Of a DNA stretch of 18,146 nt, positions 1 through 9,984 are shown piece by piece. The position numbers and the translations under genes are program-made. Source of the stretch: Cudoniella acicularis (lineage: Eukaryota; Ascomycota; Leotiomycetes; Helotiales; Helotiaceae); contig JAAMPI010001181.1 in the NCBI GenBank assembly GCA_013054445.1, positions 1 to 18,146 of the forward strand, written 5' to 3'. Below the pieces are notes generated by a model. It was not told where the DNA came from and made no database searches. It saw only the letters and a program-made list of their open reading frames with translations. Each line of letters begins with the position of its first letter. The first letter of the stretch is position 1.

Positions 1-162
1 AGGATTGTCACGCAATTCCCAACCTCCATGTGCTGGGCCGCAGCACCTGGACCCCAAAACCCTTACAAATTCTTCCCTTCCTTTTTAGCCGAGCCACAAC
101 AGCAATACTCACATCCCTCTCATCTAACACGTTGTCAAGACTTAGATGTCATAGTCACCTGA
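1..162 (+). CDS. Possible 3' end of a gene cut by the window edge
   Basis: Reading from base 1 in frame 1, 53 codons are open up to a TGA at 160-162. The peptide is rich in Pro, Gln and aromatic residues (for example MCWAAAPGPQNPYKFFPSF near its start) and has no low-complexity run, so it could be the C-terminus of a protein whose body lies to the left. There is an in-frame ATG at 28, so a tiny ORF is also possible. I do not recognise the product. If real, it is convergent with MSH6, with about 875 bp between the two stop codons. A 53-codon open frame can arise by chance, so confidence is low. Confidence 0.3.
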   Translation, partial: RIVTQFPTSMCWAAAPGPQNPYKFFPSFLAEPQQQYSHPSHLTRCQDLDVIVT

Positions 163-1037
163 CTTCTATTTCAGGCTTAGCTTCTTTGCTTTTATACTTA
201 AATACTCGCTCCTTCGAGCAATTCTCTCTTTCGGAGATAGACAATTAGACTTCTCTTTTTACCAGAATACTCGTATAACGACGTGTCTTCATACACGTAC
301 TGTAGACGTACTATGCTCGGGTCTAGAGGACCTAGCAAAGGGGTGTTATTAAAGGAACGGAAGTGAGTTATAATAGCAATAGGAATGAAAACATAGACGG
401 CGAGGAAATAAATACGAAGATAGCCAGTCCCTCAAAAGAAGGCCAAATGCACAGCTCCTGCCTATCGCATTCCGGCGGTCCCCTTCAAAGCGCCGTCGGG
501 AACGAGCTATCAGCAGAAAAATACGCGAAGAAGAAAGGGAGTGATGAGAGGGAGAAGACTGCTTGTTTAGCCCTCGAAGCTGTTGTAAATATTGTATTGG
601 GTTCTTTTTTTTAAATTTCGCGGCGTTTAAATAGCAATAGGGGGATGCGGTACGGCATCTATCGGTTTCGTTAATATTATAGGAAGGAATTTGTTTGGAT
701 ATATAATATAAGTGAGAATGTTTGAAATGAAAGCACGTGTGTAACGGTGTTTGCTGTCAAAAGGAAATTATCTTATTACGCCTCGTATAACAGCTACATG
801 TAAAAAGTACCTTCCTCGTCACAAAGTGTATGTGTGTATTACAACTCTAGAGATTTCCTCTCTTCACAACGCCAAACTAGGAAATATCCATAGCTCCAGC
901 CCCCAAGCTCCCAGTGTACATTCTAGACAGAGCAACCAGCTACCAACACACCCAGCAAACAATACCTCAAAACAGCAAAATACCCATCCGCCCATTATCC
1001 CCCTTCGACAGTGCAACCGCAAATTTTGGCAGCAAGC
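163..1037. other. Intergenic, shared 3' flank; no gene seen
   Basis: This stretch lies between the possible gene end at 162 and the MSH6 stop codon. The longest open frame (363-614, plus) begins with GTG rather than ATG, matches nothing I know and is not called. The sequence is mixed and mildly AT-rich around 600-830, as expected for 3' UTRs and spacer. No repeats or RNA genes were recognised. Confidence 0.6.
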
Positions 1038-4000
1038 CTACAGACTCTCAATAGCCTTCATCAACACCTCCAAGCCTCTATCACCCACAGCGTTTTCCTC
1101 ATCATCGTCCAAAACATCCTTAAGTATCCACGAAACATCACTTTGCACCCCGAGCGGAACATAACATCCACTCCTCGCTTTCTCCAAACTCTCCTTCAAT
1201 CTGCTAGTATGCTCCCACTCTCTGGCCGCCACCTCAGCGCGATCAATAACCTTGCTTGGGATACCGCACATAGCAGCACAATGCATACCGAAACTACCTT
1301 CCGCGACACCAGCTTCAAGTTTGTACAAGAACGTAACGCGGCGGTTGTCCTCATCGACATGGATTTGCATCCGTTTTGGTGCGATCTCGGGGTGGCCGTG
1401 GAATTCAGTGGCGAGGGAATGGTAATGTGTTGCGAAGAATCCGGTACAGCCGATGTGGGATGCGACGTGGTGGAGGACGGCTTGGGCGACTGCTACGCCG
1501 TCGTATGAGCTTGTTCCTCTTCCTAGTTCGTCTAGAATGACCAAGGAACGCGGGGTGGCTTCTGAGAGGATCTTTTTGGTTTCGGAGAGTTCGACGAAGA
1601 AGGTACTTTGTGCTGCGAAGATGTTATCGTTGGCACCCAGACGTGACATGATGCGGTCGACAGGAGTCAAAGTTGCAGAGACGCAAGGGACATAACAACC
1701 GATTTGTGCCATGATGACAGCAACACAAGTCTATGTATGTTAGAAAAATTCATATAGCAGTTTAAGAAACATACCATTCGCAATATTGTCGATTTACCAG
1801 CAGCATTCGCACCAGTGAGAAGATTAATATTAGGAGCATCTCCACCAAGCTTGACATCATTCGGGATGAAGTCAGTAACATTTGGAAGCATGCAAGGATG
1901 TCGAAGTTCCTCAAACTCAACCACACTCCGTTCCGACTCGACGAATTGAGGTCTGCAACTAGGTTCTCCAAGAGCTGCCGAAGCCGCGGCAAGACTAATT
2001 AGACAATCGAGTTGAGCAATGACTTTGACTGCTTGAAGCCATGTCGTATAATCTTTGTCGAATCTGGCATAGAATCTTCCAGCAACCTGTTTCACGATTT
2101 GTCCATGGGTTTCCTGACCCTCCTGGAGTTGACGGATGAGCTTCTTCAGTTCAACATTGTAGTATCGCTTGTACCCAGACGCAGAAGACATCATCTGCCA
2201 GTCTTTCGGAACCTTGATAGAAGCAGGAACTTCCAGTTGGTAGACCTCTTTGCCAATATTCTTGAAAGTAATCTTCGAGGAGTTCCCACCCAACTGCTTT
2301 CGAACCTTGTTGAGGTGCGATTGGAGGGCAGCTTCGACTTCCTCGATGTGGTCCTGGCTTTCATCAAATTCTTCCTCGATGCCACGCTCTGGCACCAGAA
2401 GTTTGAAATCTCTCGCTTTTGATCTGTCAAAGGCAGTCTTCCACCATTTCAGAGGTTCTGAGAGATTTGGCATAGCTGAGATCAACCGATCAACAATCCC
2501 ATTACCTCCACCATATGCACTCAACAGACTCATGGTGTATTCGATTTGCTCGAAGCCATCAAGAACTCTCACAAAGTCCTCGGGCTTGCATACACCAGCA
2601 TGGATACGGGATATCAACCTTTCTAGATCTGGCATACGCGCCATCGAGGAAATGAATTGGTCGCTCACGCCTCGATCTGCGTTCAGCATGTCCACAGCAT
2701 CCAATCTTTCATTGATTCTGTCAGCGTCTGCCAGAGGATGGCATACCCATTGCCTGAACATTCGCTTGCCAAATGGAGTTACGCATCGGTTGAGCAACGT
2801 GAAAAGAGTTCCATCCTGACCGCCGTCGAAAGTGTTGGAGAAAACCTCAAGGTTAATCAAAGTTTGGCCATCTAAAACCAAAGTTGTTCCTTTTTGAATT
2901 GGATTATACCAAGTGAAATTACCCTGGGACAGGAGATTTCGTTCCAACTTCAATGTTCTCAGGTACTGGGTTAGGGCACCCATAGCAGACATGAGAAGAT
3001 CCTTCTTCCTGGCTTCTTCGAGCACTTCTGGCCAGACTTCGTCACTTCCTTCTCCATTGGTGAGAAAGTAACCACTGCAATCGAGCTCTCTTCGAGTAAC
3101 ATCGGCAGTCCAGAATTCTTTGGCTGGCTTGAAGTGGTTCCAAATGGTTGTCGGGTTGGTGTTGTTTTTGAGGATCCGCATCGCTTTGGTTGAAATGCAG
3201 GACTTCTCCAGTAAAAGCTCCTGTGGGCGAGTCTGGGCAACAAATGTCTCAAATTTGGTCAAATCGACATCATCGACAAACTCAGACAGGAAGAATTGCC
3301 CAGTTGCAGTATCCACGAAGGCCACGCCAAATGCCGGCAGGTCATCCACGGTTGACTCCTTGATTGCCACACAGAACGTGGCCATGTCATCCTGCAACAT
3401 GCTTCCTTCAACCAATGTACCACCTGTCAAAACGCAAGCAAGTTCTCGACGAATGATCTTGTCAGCTTTCGATGGCGTTTTGCCGCCCTTTTTGTTCTTT
3501 CCATCAGCCTCTCGCATTTCTTTACCCAAAGCAGATTCACATTGATCAACTCGTGCAATCTTAAAGCCTTTAGCAACAAATTGGTTTGCCCAATGATCCA
3601 ACGACATCTCTGGAACTCCGACCATGCGCATGTTGACTCGATCGGTGAGCTTGAGGTCGAAGAACTGATGGCCGATGGTAGCGTCATTTTCGTACAACTC
3701 GTAGAACTTGCCCTTCTTGAAAAAGACGATCGTGTCGAAGAACTTTTGCTTGATCTCCCAGTATTGTTTTTCGAATGGCGAGAAGTTTGCAAAAGCATTT
3801 GGTGGAATGTATACAGTTCTTGGATCGTAATCTGGATGCCCGATTGGATTGCGGTCGAGATCCTGAAGGTTGGCTAACCAAGTGTACCGTTTTTCTGGCT
3901 CGCTTTTGCATGCCTTCTCCTTTACCTTCTTCGCTGATGATGGAGCCTTTGGAATATTTGCAGATCTAGGCTTCAATGGTTCTGTGTTCTCCGGGTCGTA

Positions 4001-4911
4001 CTTCCATTGTTGTGCTGTTGAAGCCTCTGGTATCTCCATATCCATATCCTCATCATTTTCATTGTCGTCCTTGAATGGGGTCGGCGGGGCAATATTCGGC
4101 CGTTTTCTCGATGCTGCTGTCGAAGTTGGGCGTTTTCGTTTCTTCGATGGCTTCGAGGGGGCGTCAGAATCGTCGTCGACAATAAAATCGTCCATTTCAT
4201 CTAATGGTATTAGCCTTCGATGCTCTTGAATTGTACGAGAGCGCCTACCGTCATCATCGTCTGCAGCTCCGTCGAGACCAACAAAAGCGTCCTCCTCCTC
4301 GGATTCTTCTGGTATGGCGGACTTCCGAGCTCTACGTTTCTGCGATATGCCAGCAGGGTCGAACGCGTCGTCATCGTCATCATCATTATCGGATTCGGCG
4401 TAGCTAACAACTTTCTTGGCCTTGGAATTGTCAGTTGACGAACTTTGCTAGCGGAAGAAATCCAATGCTTTACCTTTCTTGAAGGGCTGCTTCCCAAAGC
4501 CAACGCGCTGCCATTCATAACCTGCTCGACAATCTTCTTAGCAGGAGTCATCGGCGAAGGCAAAGCATTCTTTACCTCTTTTGGAATGCCTCCATTCTCG
4601 TTCTCCTGTGAGCTCGGTGGCCCCATTGCATCGCTGCTTGGGACTGGTGTTGGGTTCTTGACTGCCGACTTCTTGAAGGCAGGCTTCTTCAAGGAACCAT
4701 TTGTTTTCGCCATCGCATTGGCCGCGTTGCTTGTGCCATTTGCTTTCAGGCCACCGCTGGAGGAATTTGGAGTGCTGCTCGCAGGTGCTTTCGTGAAGAA
4801 ACTGTTGATGGTGCGTTGTTGTGATGATGGTCCGGCGCTGGAGTTCTGCTTCTTCAACGAGGGGGGAGCTTTGGCGGGAGTCGCAGCGGTGGCATCTTTG
4901 CTTTTCCCCAT
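1038..4911 (-). CDS. MSH6: DNA mismatch repair protein MSH6 (MutS homolog)
   Basis: This is the Msh6 subunit of MutS-alpha (with Msh2), which recognises base mismatches and small loops in the nucleus. Exons on the minus strand are 4911-4474, 4420-1775 and 1730-1038, giving 1258 aa, close to the fungal norm. Intron 1 (4421-4473, 53 bp) and intron 2 (1731-1774, 44 bp, branch CTAAC) both restore the frame. In the protein, a PIP box QRTINSFF (residues 32-39) binds PCNA; an acidic run follows near 157-164 and a basic NLS (PSKKRKR) near 237. The MutS mismatch-binding Phe-X-Glu lies in GKFYELYE (385-387). The ATPase has Walker A GANAAGKST (1016-1024), the STFFVELSE motif (1070-1078), Walker B LVILDE (1091-1096) and the ATH histidine near 1130. 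The start at 4911 is the first ATG; the frame extends upstream but only to a TTG. Fungal Msh6 lacks the PWWP domain of animals, and none is seen here. Confidence 0.96.
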
Positions 4912-4986
4912 GATGTTGGCTGCGGGTTTATTTAGATTCCTCTTAGGTGTGCAAAGGATATGGAATCGAGTGAATGTTGTCGAGGA

Positions 4987-5079
4987 ACGCGATGAGAAGA
5001 AGAGGGCGACGGACGTGGTCAAGTACGCCGTACGCTGGGGCCTCGTTGAGGGAGACGCGTTTAGCGTGTTTTTGCGCGT
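4987..5079. promoter_or_regulatory. Cluster of MluI cell-cycle box (MCB) cores upstream of MSH6
   Basis: Three ACGCG cores lie 76-168 bp upstream of the MSH6 ATG: ACGCG at 4987-4991, the full palindrome ACGCGT at 5055-5060, and CGCGT (the reverse complement) at 5075-5079. In yeast, MBF binds ACGCGT and drives G1/S transcription of replication and repair genes, MSH6 among them. A similar control here is an inference from spacing and motif only. The nearest core may fall in the 5' UTR. Confidence 0.45.
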
Positions 5080-5763
5080 AGATTGATCCCGGTCAGCATC
5101 GCCGCCCCCTAGAAATGATTCGACCTCGCGTTACTTTTCCTCTTCCTCTCTAATTTTCTCTCCGTTTTATTCATTTCCACCTTAGATACGGTATCATTAC
5201 ATCTACACCGCATTCGTAAAACCATTTTATACTATAAACCGCCGACTTATAAATAGAATTGAATTGTTTCGTGCGAATTAAATTCGGCATTCAACTCTTC
5301 CTCTGACCAGAGGATTTCGACACCTTCAGTCGCTCTATTTCGTATACCATTACTACATGTTGTATTGTCATATGCTATATCTCCAAGCTTTTCACATCAA
5401 CGATTCATTGCTAGATCCAACTCTTCTGTTCGTCGTCTGATGAAATTCTTCAAGGGACGACTTCTTTCTCTGACCGACGAACCGTGCAATATCCCGGCCT
5501 TCTCGCATGAGAATTCATAAACATGAGAGAAGAAACAAGATAAGATCTTGAAAATACACTCCCTCGATAATATTTTACCTAATGTATTATCTTACACCGA
5601 AATACTTACGAACTATCTACTTCTCACGCTCGTTTACTCTCTCACTCCAAAATGCCTGGCGAATTGTCTAACTCTCCGAGTCACACCTCATAACTCACGA
5701 TGACTATCAGACAAATCTACTCAAAGTCGATAATCCAGGCTTTCATTTTCTATAGAATCTGTT
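5080..5763. other. Intergenic between MSH6 and the 722-aa gene; no gene seen
   Basis: Both flanking genes are on the minus strand, so this region holds the 3' UTR of the 722-aa gene and the distal promoter of MSH6. It contains CT-rich stretches near 5140-5170 and no ATG-initiated open frame of note. No TATA box was assigned for MSH6. Confidence 0.6.
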
Positions 5764-7932
5764 TCATGCCCCCGGCGACCAATACTTCTGTCTGTCAAGA
5801 CTGTTGTACTTATCTGCATAAGTAACCCTGCCAGCTCTCTCCGCTCTTCTCCTCTGAACTGCATCCGAGACGGTGTTTCCTTCAACGATGGATTCAGATA
5901 CACGCCTCTTATCCCGTCTCCGGTCCGATTCACCTTCACGATCGTTCCTCCAGTCAATATCAACTCCGGTTCCAGCCCTCACTCTTCTCTTCGAGCCCAC
6001 TTCACGTCCTCCAAGAGCATTCTGCTGCATCCATGGATCCTCCGAAGCGCTCGACCTTCTCTCTGCTCTTCTCTGCTCGCCTCGGTATGACCTTCCCATC
6101 AATTCATACTGGTTACCCATTCTTGTCTCATATCTGCCTTGCCCACTCGAAGCTGTTGTCGCCTCCGATGGCTTTGATCGGGGTTGTGTGGCTTGGGTTG
6201 GTTTGCTTCTGCCAATTGGCTTAGGTGCTGTCGGGACGAAAGAGTCGACGGATGGTGTTCTATGTCTGGGCTGCGTTCGTTGATTTTCAAGTCGATCCTC
6301 TGCAGCAGTTCCTCCTCGTGGCAGTGCTAGCAGAGATCCAAGATTCAGTGGCGATGATCTGCTGCTCACTATCGAAGTAGTACTCAACTCCGATGTTTCC
6401 GTAGCTGTGTCATCTCTTCCTGGGCTTCGAATATCCTCGCTCGGCTTCAGTATGGTTCGCGTGGCAGCAGTTCGTGGTAGTTCATGTCCCCGAATCGGTA
6501 CTGGAGCAGTTGGCACAAAGGAGTCCTCGGAGTTCTTGCGTCTGGGTCGGGGGATGTGGTCATAGAAAGGATCGTCGGTGGGTAGGACTACGAGTCGTGG
6601 TTGCTCGATCAAAGATCCCAGGTTGATTTCAGAAGACCTGCTGTTCATCAGATTCCCCGGCGCATCTTTCGACAGTTTCAGCTCCTGAAGTCCCAGAATC
6701 ACGTTCTCCTCACGATCCATTGTATGCTTTGCAGATCGAGAGCCCTCATCTTCTAAATTTCCTCTTGTCCTGGATTGTTCGAGTGAATAATGGCGCGGCA
6801 TCTCTCGACGAGATTGCGGAGAGATAAATTCTTCACCTTGACCGCGTCCACCACTCATCATCACGTTTGGATTCTTGTATCTTCTTCGTAATCTGACCTT
6901 CTTGGATGAATCTTCAACTAGAGGTTGCTTTTTTCCACTCAGCTTCGAAGTCAGCTTTGAAAACAACCCGAAGATTAAGTTTGATGGCGGTGGTTGCTGT
7001 TGCTTTGCACTGCTATCAGATCTTGCTTTGACCATGTTCCTAGCAACTCTCGCGTCGGGATCGAAGTTGTAATTTGCTTGGTCATAAACGTAATCGTTAT
7101 CGTTCGCAGATGGATGTTGAAAAACGCGTGAATTTCCAGAGAGGGTGCCTCTGCGAGCGCGGGAGTCCCTCGCGGTTGTGTTGAAGTTTTCCATTGTTGC
7201 CCAAACCTCCACATCCAACTTCGGCCGAGATTTGAGTCCTCCTCCTACAAACGACACTAGCGACTCGCTGTCAGAATCTGCCAGAAGTTCACCTTCAACC
7301 ATCTCATTGCACAGCTCCATCCATTCCAAAACCAGCTCCAGAGAATCTTCTTGCTCTTGCAAAGAGGGATCCAAATCGCTCTTGCTCTCAACTCCTTCCA
7401 GCCGACCCACGGACTTATCTCTTGTCTGCAACTCTGCTGTAAACGTCGCGCACAATTCTGTGTATTCTTCGTCAAAGGTAAGCCCTTCTGGCTCTCTTCG
7501 CCCATCCGCACCAGCTTCCCGCGCATCAACCCTCTCCCTCTCCTCCCGAATCCTGCAACTAACACTATCCCTCGCCTGAATCTCTTCCTCCCCTCCCTCT
7601 CCCCCTCCTACACCCCAACCCCACCTCCACATCCTTTCTGCTCTCCGCCATTCTCCCCCATCCCCATCCCCAGGCATGACCTTGCCCTCCAAAACCCCCA
7701 TCCCCTTCTCCACTTCCTCCAACAGTTCCTTCAGCCTCGGCACAGGCGCCTCCGCATAAACACTTGCGAGCAACTCTCTCAATGTCTTCGTCAGGTCGTA
7801 TCGCCGCGCCCATAACTCTTCTGTTGTCGGGTAGGTATGTCGATGCAGCTTCGCAAGGAGGAGGTATATTTGTTTGAGTGTGACCGCGGGGATGCCGTCT
7901 AGGCGCTGGAGGTGCGTGCAGTAGTTGCACAT
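5764..7932 (-). CDS. Hypothetical 722-aa protein, largely disordered, with an internal repeat
   Basis: This single uninterrupted ORF starts with ATG at 7932 in a good context (CAAAATG) and ends TGA at 5764-5766. I do not recognise the family. Residues 1-85 look helical (for example LKQIYLLLAKLHRH and LKELLEEVEKGM) and may form a small alpha-helical domain. Residues 90-150 are Gly/Glu/Trp-rich and then charged; 150-235 are acidic with a helical stretch (LELVLEWMELCNEM). Residues 250-722 are Ser/Pro/Arg-rich and probably disordered, with basic clusters near 345-352 and 670-700. A module with NLGSL and, 33 residues later, DSFVPTAP occurs twice (about 431-500 and 523-590). There is no signal peptide or membrane segment. 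The length of the ORF and the conserved repeat argue that it is real. Confidence 0.8.
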   Translation of the reverse strand: MCNYCTHLQRLDGIPAVTLKQIYLLLAKLHRHTYPTTEELWARRYDLTKTLRELLASVYAEAPVPRLKELLEEVEKGMGVLEGKVMPGDGDGGEWRRAERMWRWGWGVGGGEGGEEEIQARDSVSCRIREERERVDAREAGADGRREPEGLTFDEEYTELCATFTAELQTRDKSVGRLEGVESKSDLDPSLQEQEDSLELVLEWMELCNEMVEGELLADSDSESLVSFVGGGLKSRPKLDVEVWATMENFNTTARDSRARRGTLSGNSRVFQHPSANDNDYVYDQANYNFDPDARVARNMVKARSDSSAKQQQPPPSNLIFGLFSKLTSKLSGKKQPLVEDSSKKVRLRRRYKNPNVMMSGGRGQGEEFISPQSRREMPRHYSLEQSRTRGNLEDEGSRSAKHTMDREENVILGLQELKLSKDAPGNLMNSRSSEINLGSLIEQPRLVVLPTDDPFYDHIPRPRRKNSEDSFVPTAPVPIRGHELPRTAATRTILKPSEDIRSPGRDDTATETSELSTTSIVSSRSSPLNLGSLLALPRGGTAAEDRLENQRTQPRHRTPSVDSFVPTAPKPIGRSKPTQATQPRSKPSEATTASSGQGRYETRMGNQYELMGRSYRGEQRRAERRSSASEDPWMQQNALGGREVGSKRRVRAGTGVDIDWRNDREGESDRRRDKRRVSESIVEGNTVSDAVQRRRAERAGRVTYADKYNSLDRQKYWSPGA
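6163..6366 (-). repeat. Internal protein repeat, copy B (722-aa protein, residues 523-590)
   Basis: This copy reads SSRSSPLNLGSLLALPR, then DSFVPTAPKPI, then KPSE. It pairs with copy A at 6433-6642. The text between the blocks differs strongly, which suggests that the blocks are the constrained part, perhaps short binding motifs. Confidence 0.75.
6433..6642 (-). repeat. Internal protein repeat, copy A (722-aa protein, residues 431-500)
   Basis: This copy reads SRSSEINLGSLIEQPR, then DSFVPTAPVPI, then KPSED. The same three blocks occur in order in copy B, with NLGSL to DSFVP spaced 33 residues in both. The DNA is clearly diverged, so this is an old protein-level duplication with a period of 93 residues. 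Confidence 0.75.
7590..7622 (-). other. Putative G-quadruplex motif inside the 722-aa coding strand
   Basis: On the plus strand five C-runs lie at 7590-7593, 7595-7597, 7601-7605, 7613-7616 and 7619-7622, separated by 1, 3, 7 and 2 bases. The coding (minus) strand and the mRNA therefore carry five G-runs of three or more with short loops. The tract encodes the Gly/Glu/Trp-rich segment around residues 104-115. Confidence 0.5.
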
Positions 7933-8071
7933 TTTGGTGTTCGTGTTGTGTTTGTGTGGAACTGATATAAATTGGTGTGGGGGCTGTGTTTTTTAGGTGG
8001 TTGTTTAGATGCCCCTCCAAAAGGGGCTCGGTTAGCTTTTTTTTGGTGGGAGGGGGTTGTGAATGTTTGTT

Positions 8072-8095
8072 TGCTGCTGCTGCTGCTGCTGCTGC
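8072..8095. repeat. (TGC)8 trinucleotide microsatellite
   Basis: Eight perfect TGC units lie about 140-163 bp upstream of the start codon of the 722-aa gene. Read on that gene's strand it is (GCA)8, probably in its promoter or 5' UTR. It creates an alanine run in a spurious overlapping frame. Confidence 0.9.
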
Positions 8096-9250
8096 ACGCT
8101 TGTTGAATTTTTTTGTGCGATGCGACATCAACAGGTTCTGATGGCTCCTCAAGTCAAGCATGCACACTTCATCGACAGAGTACTGCGTGCACAAAGTTAT
8201 CTTCCACGAATCTATCGCGTATTGTCGAATTTCTCATGCTCTGCTTTGTTGCATGCATACACGCCCACACTACCTTGCTCTCTTTGTCTTACTGCATTGT
8301 CGATTAGTTTGTTCTCTTTCTCTTCAAAACAGAAAAATAAATAGATCCTTTTTAAAGAATCCAGAGTCGCTTTCTTGTGAATTTGCAATTGTTTCGTGAA
8401 TTATAGACAGCTTGCTGCCACTCTTGTGATTGTCTCTGGCTGGATTTCCATTCCTGTAGAAGCAGAAAGACATTCACTTTCTTACCTGTCCATAGACTCC
8501 TTGGTTGCAAAAGCCATTGTGTATTTGTGGTACCTATGTGCAATAGTAAGGAAATAGTGAATTTTTATGTCTAATTGGTTTTTAAAGTCTTTTTTTTTTT
8601 TGGAACTATTAAATTACTTCTAAGGTTTTAACCTCTATTGTTATCTTTGTTTTTCTGTTCAAGAAGAAGGATAAGTATCGCGTGCTTTTTATTTACTTTT
8701 AACTATTTGGGGATAGGTTAAACTCATCCTGTGAGTTACCTGAGTTGGGCCCTTGAAATGCTTGAAAACAATCAAACAATAGTAAGTCTTTACTGCTATC
8801 AAATTTGCTCGCACTAATAGGATATTTCTGTAGGAATCTATATACCTAACAGTTCAATTCTAGCTTCCTTTAAAAACACCAAACATTCTTTCAACCCGCC
8901 ATTCCGCTCCAACCACCCCCTCCCTAAAATCACGTGCTTCTCCAACTCATACCCACACCTCGTTTCAAAAATCCTTAAAAACATTTCACAAACACGATAA
9001 ATATCAGAACTCACTATAATCTTTGTTATCTCTACGATGTATCGCTCACATGCCTATATCTGCTATCAACTACATTTACCCGTAAGTGAACTTATCGCTC
9101 GTTATTATCCAAATTCAGCACACTCAACAAAATGCGAATCAGATGAGTCTCACTTAGTACTGTATGTTGATTGAGAGGCCTCCTGTTATATATTATTGAA
9201 TGGCTGGATGTGGAAATAGTTACGTGAGATGTGAGAATGTGAGAAGGATG

Positions 9251-9285
9251 TGGTGTGGTGTGGTGTGGTGTGGTGTGGCGTGGTG
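9251..9285. repeat. TGGTG pentanucleotide array, 7 units
   Basis: Seven consecutive 5-bp units occur, all TGGTG except the sixth, which is TGGCG. The array is preceded by a looser GTGAGA-type repetitive stretch from about 9224. It lies within the large intergenic region. Confidence 0.9.
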
Positions 9286-9864
9286 GTAAGTAGGTATTGA
9301 GCCTGATATGAAGATGCTCATGTAGCGAGCGATCGGTGGGTCCGTTATTCTGTAATTTAATTGTAGAATGTTCTTGAAATGGAATTATTTTTTAGGGGTG
9401 TGGTGATTTATTGTGATAAATAATACTTTAGTTCTGCATCTACTTGGGGAAGTAACGGCGGTTGCTTACCGTTCTCGTCACTGAGCCCTCACTATCATCT
9501 CACTTCGACAACTTCCGTGTAAAATAATACGCAACCATTTTCAAAGCTTGGCACAAGCCCCAAAGTCCATCTTATCCCCTAGTTCTTTCCAAGTAAATCC
9601 CTCAACACAAATCACGTCACAAGAACATCAACTCAAATATACCAAACGTCATCGCGCATCACACATCTCCCCAAGTTTACCCACCTCCATGGCAGAACGG
9701 CTACACGGCTCTGCAGTGAGATTTCTTTACAGAAAAAATACATACAACTATGCCGCAAAATTCATATACTATATTACCAAGGAAGCAGTCTACCATCAAG
9801 CTTCTTTCTATCCGCTGGAGGGGTAACTAACGAACTGAGCCGCAATTAGCGCTTGCGTAGGTTC

Positions 9865-9871
9865 TATAAAG
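9865..9871 (+). promoter_or_regulatory. TATA box for the secreted Cys-rich protein gene
   Basis: TATAAAG lies 114-120 bp upstream of the ATG at 9985 and is followed by a CT-rich stretch at about 9905-9960, which is typical of fungal transcription start regions. Confidence 0.5.
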
Positions 9872-9984
9872 ATAGATGGATCATGGATGGAAAGCATTCC
9901 CTGTGTATATTCCACTTATCTTATTTCTGCTAATCCCCCGTTTTTCTAATTTCTTCTCAACTGCACAGTCCCACTAATCTAATA

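Larger units (their letters stand above)
7933..9864. other. Two-kilobase divergent intergenic region; no gene supported
   Basis: This region separates the minus-strand 722-aa gene from the plus-strand secreted-protein gene and should hold both promoters. It contains a (TGC)8 tract, a T-run near 8591, AT-rich DNA, an E-box-like CACGTG near 8933 and a TGGTG pentamer array. The open frames here begin with TTG or GTG and look like noise. No tRNA was recognised. Confidence 0.55.

Noticed and set aside
363..614. 83-codon plus-strand open frame
   Set aside because: It begins with GTG, has no recognisable similarity, and lies in the 3' flank of MSH6.
5020..5022. An upstream start giving Msh6 a basic, Ser/Thr-rich 37-residue extension that resembles a mitochondrial presequence
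   Set aside because: The codon is TTG, not ATG. The first ATG of the frame is at 4911, and the PIP box follows it at the expected distance.
2012..5086. Long plus-strand open frames such as 2012-2422, 2250-2819 and 4445-5086
   Set aside because: They are antisense to well supported MSH6 exons, and their peptides show no family resemblance.
7565..8194. 209-codon minus-strand frame with an alanine run
   Set aside because: It begins with TTG, its alanines come from the TGC microsatellite, and it overlaps the better 722-aa ORF in another frame.
9548..9826. 92-codon plus-strand frame upstream of the secreted-protein gene
   Set aside because: It begins with TTG and shows no domain or splice structure. 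It ends before the TATA box of the real gene.
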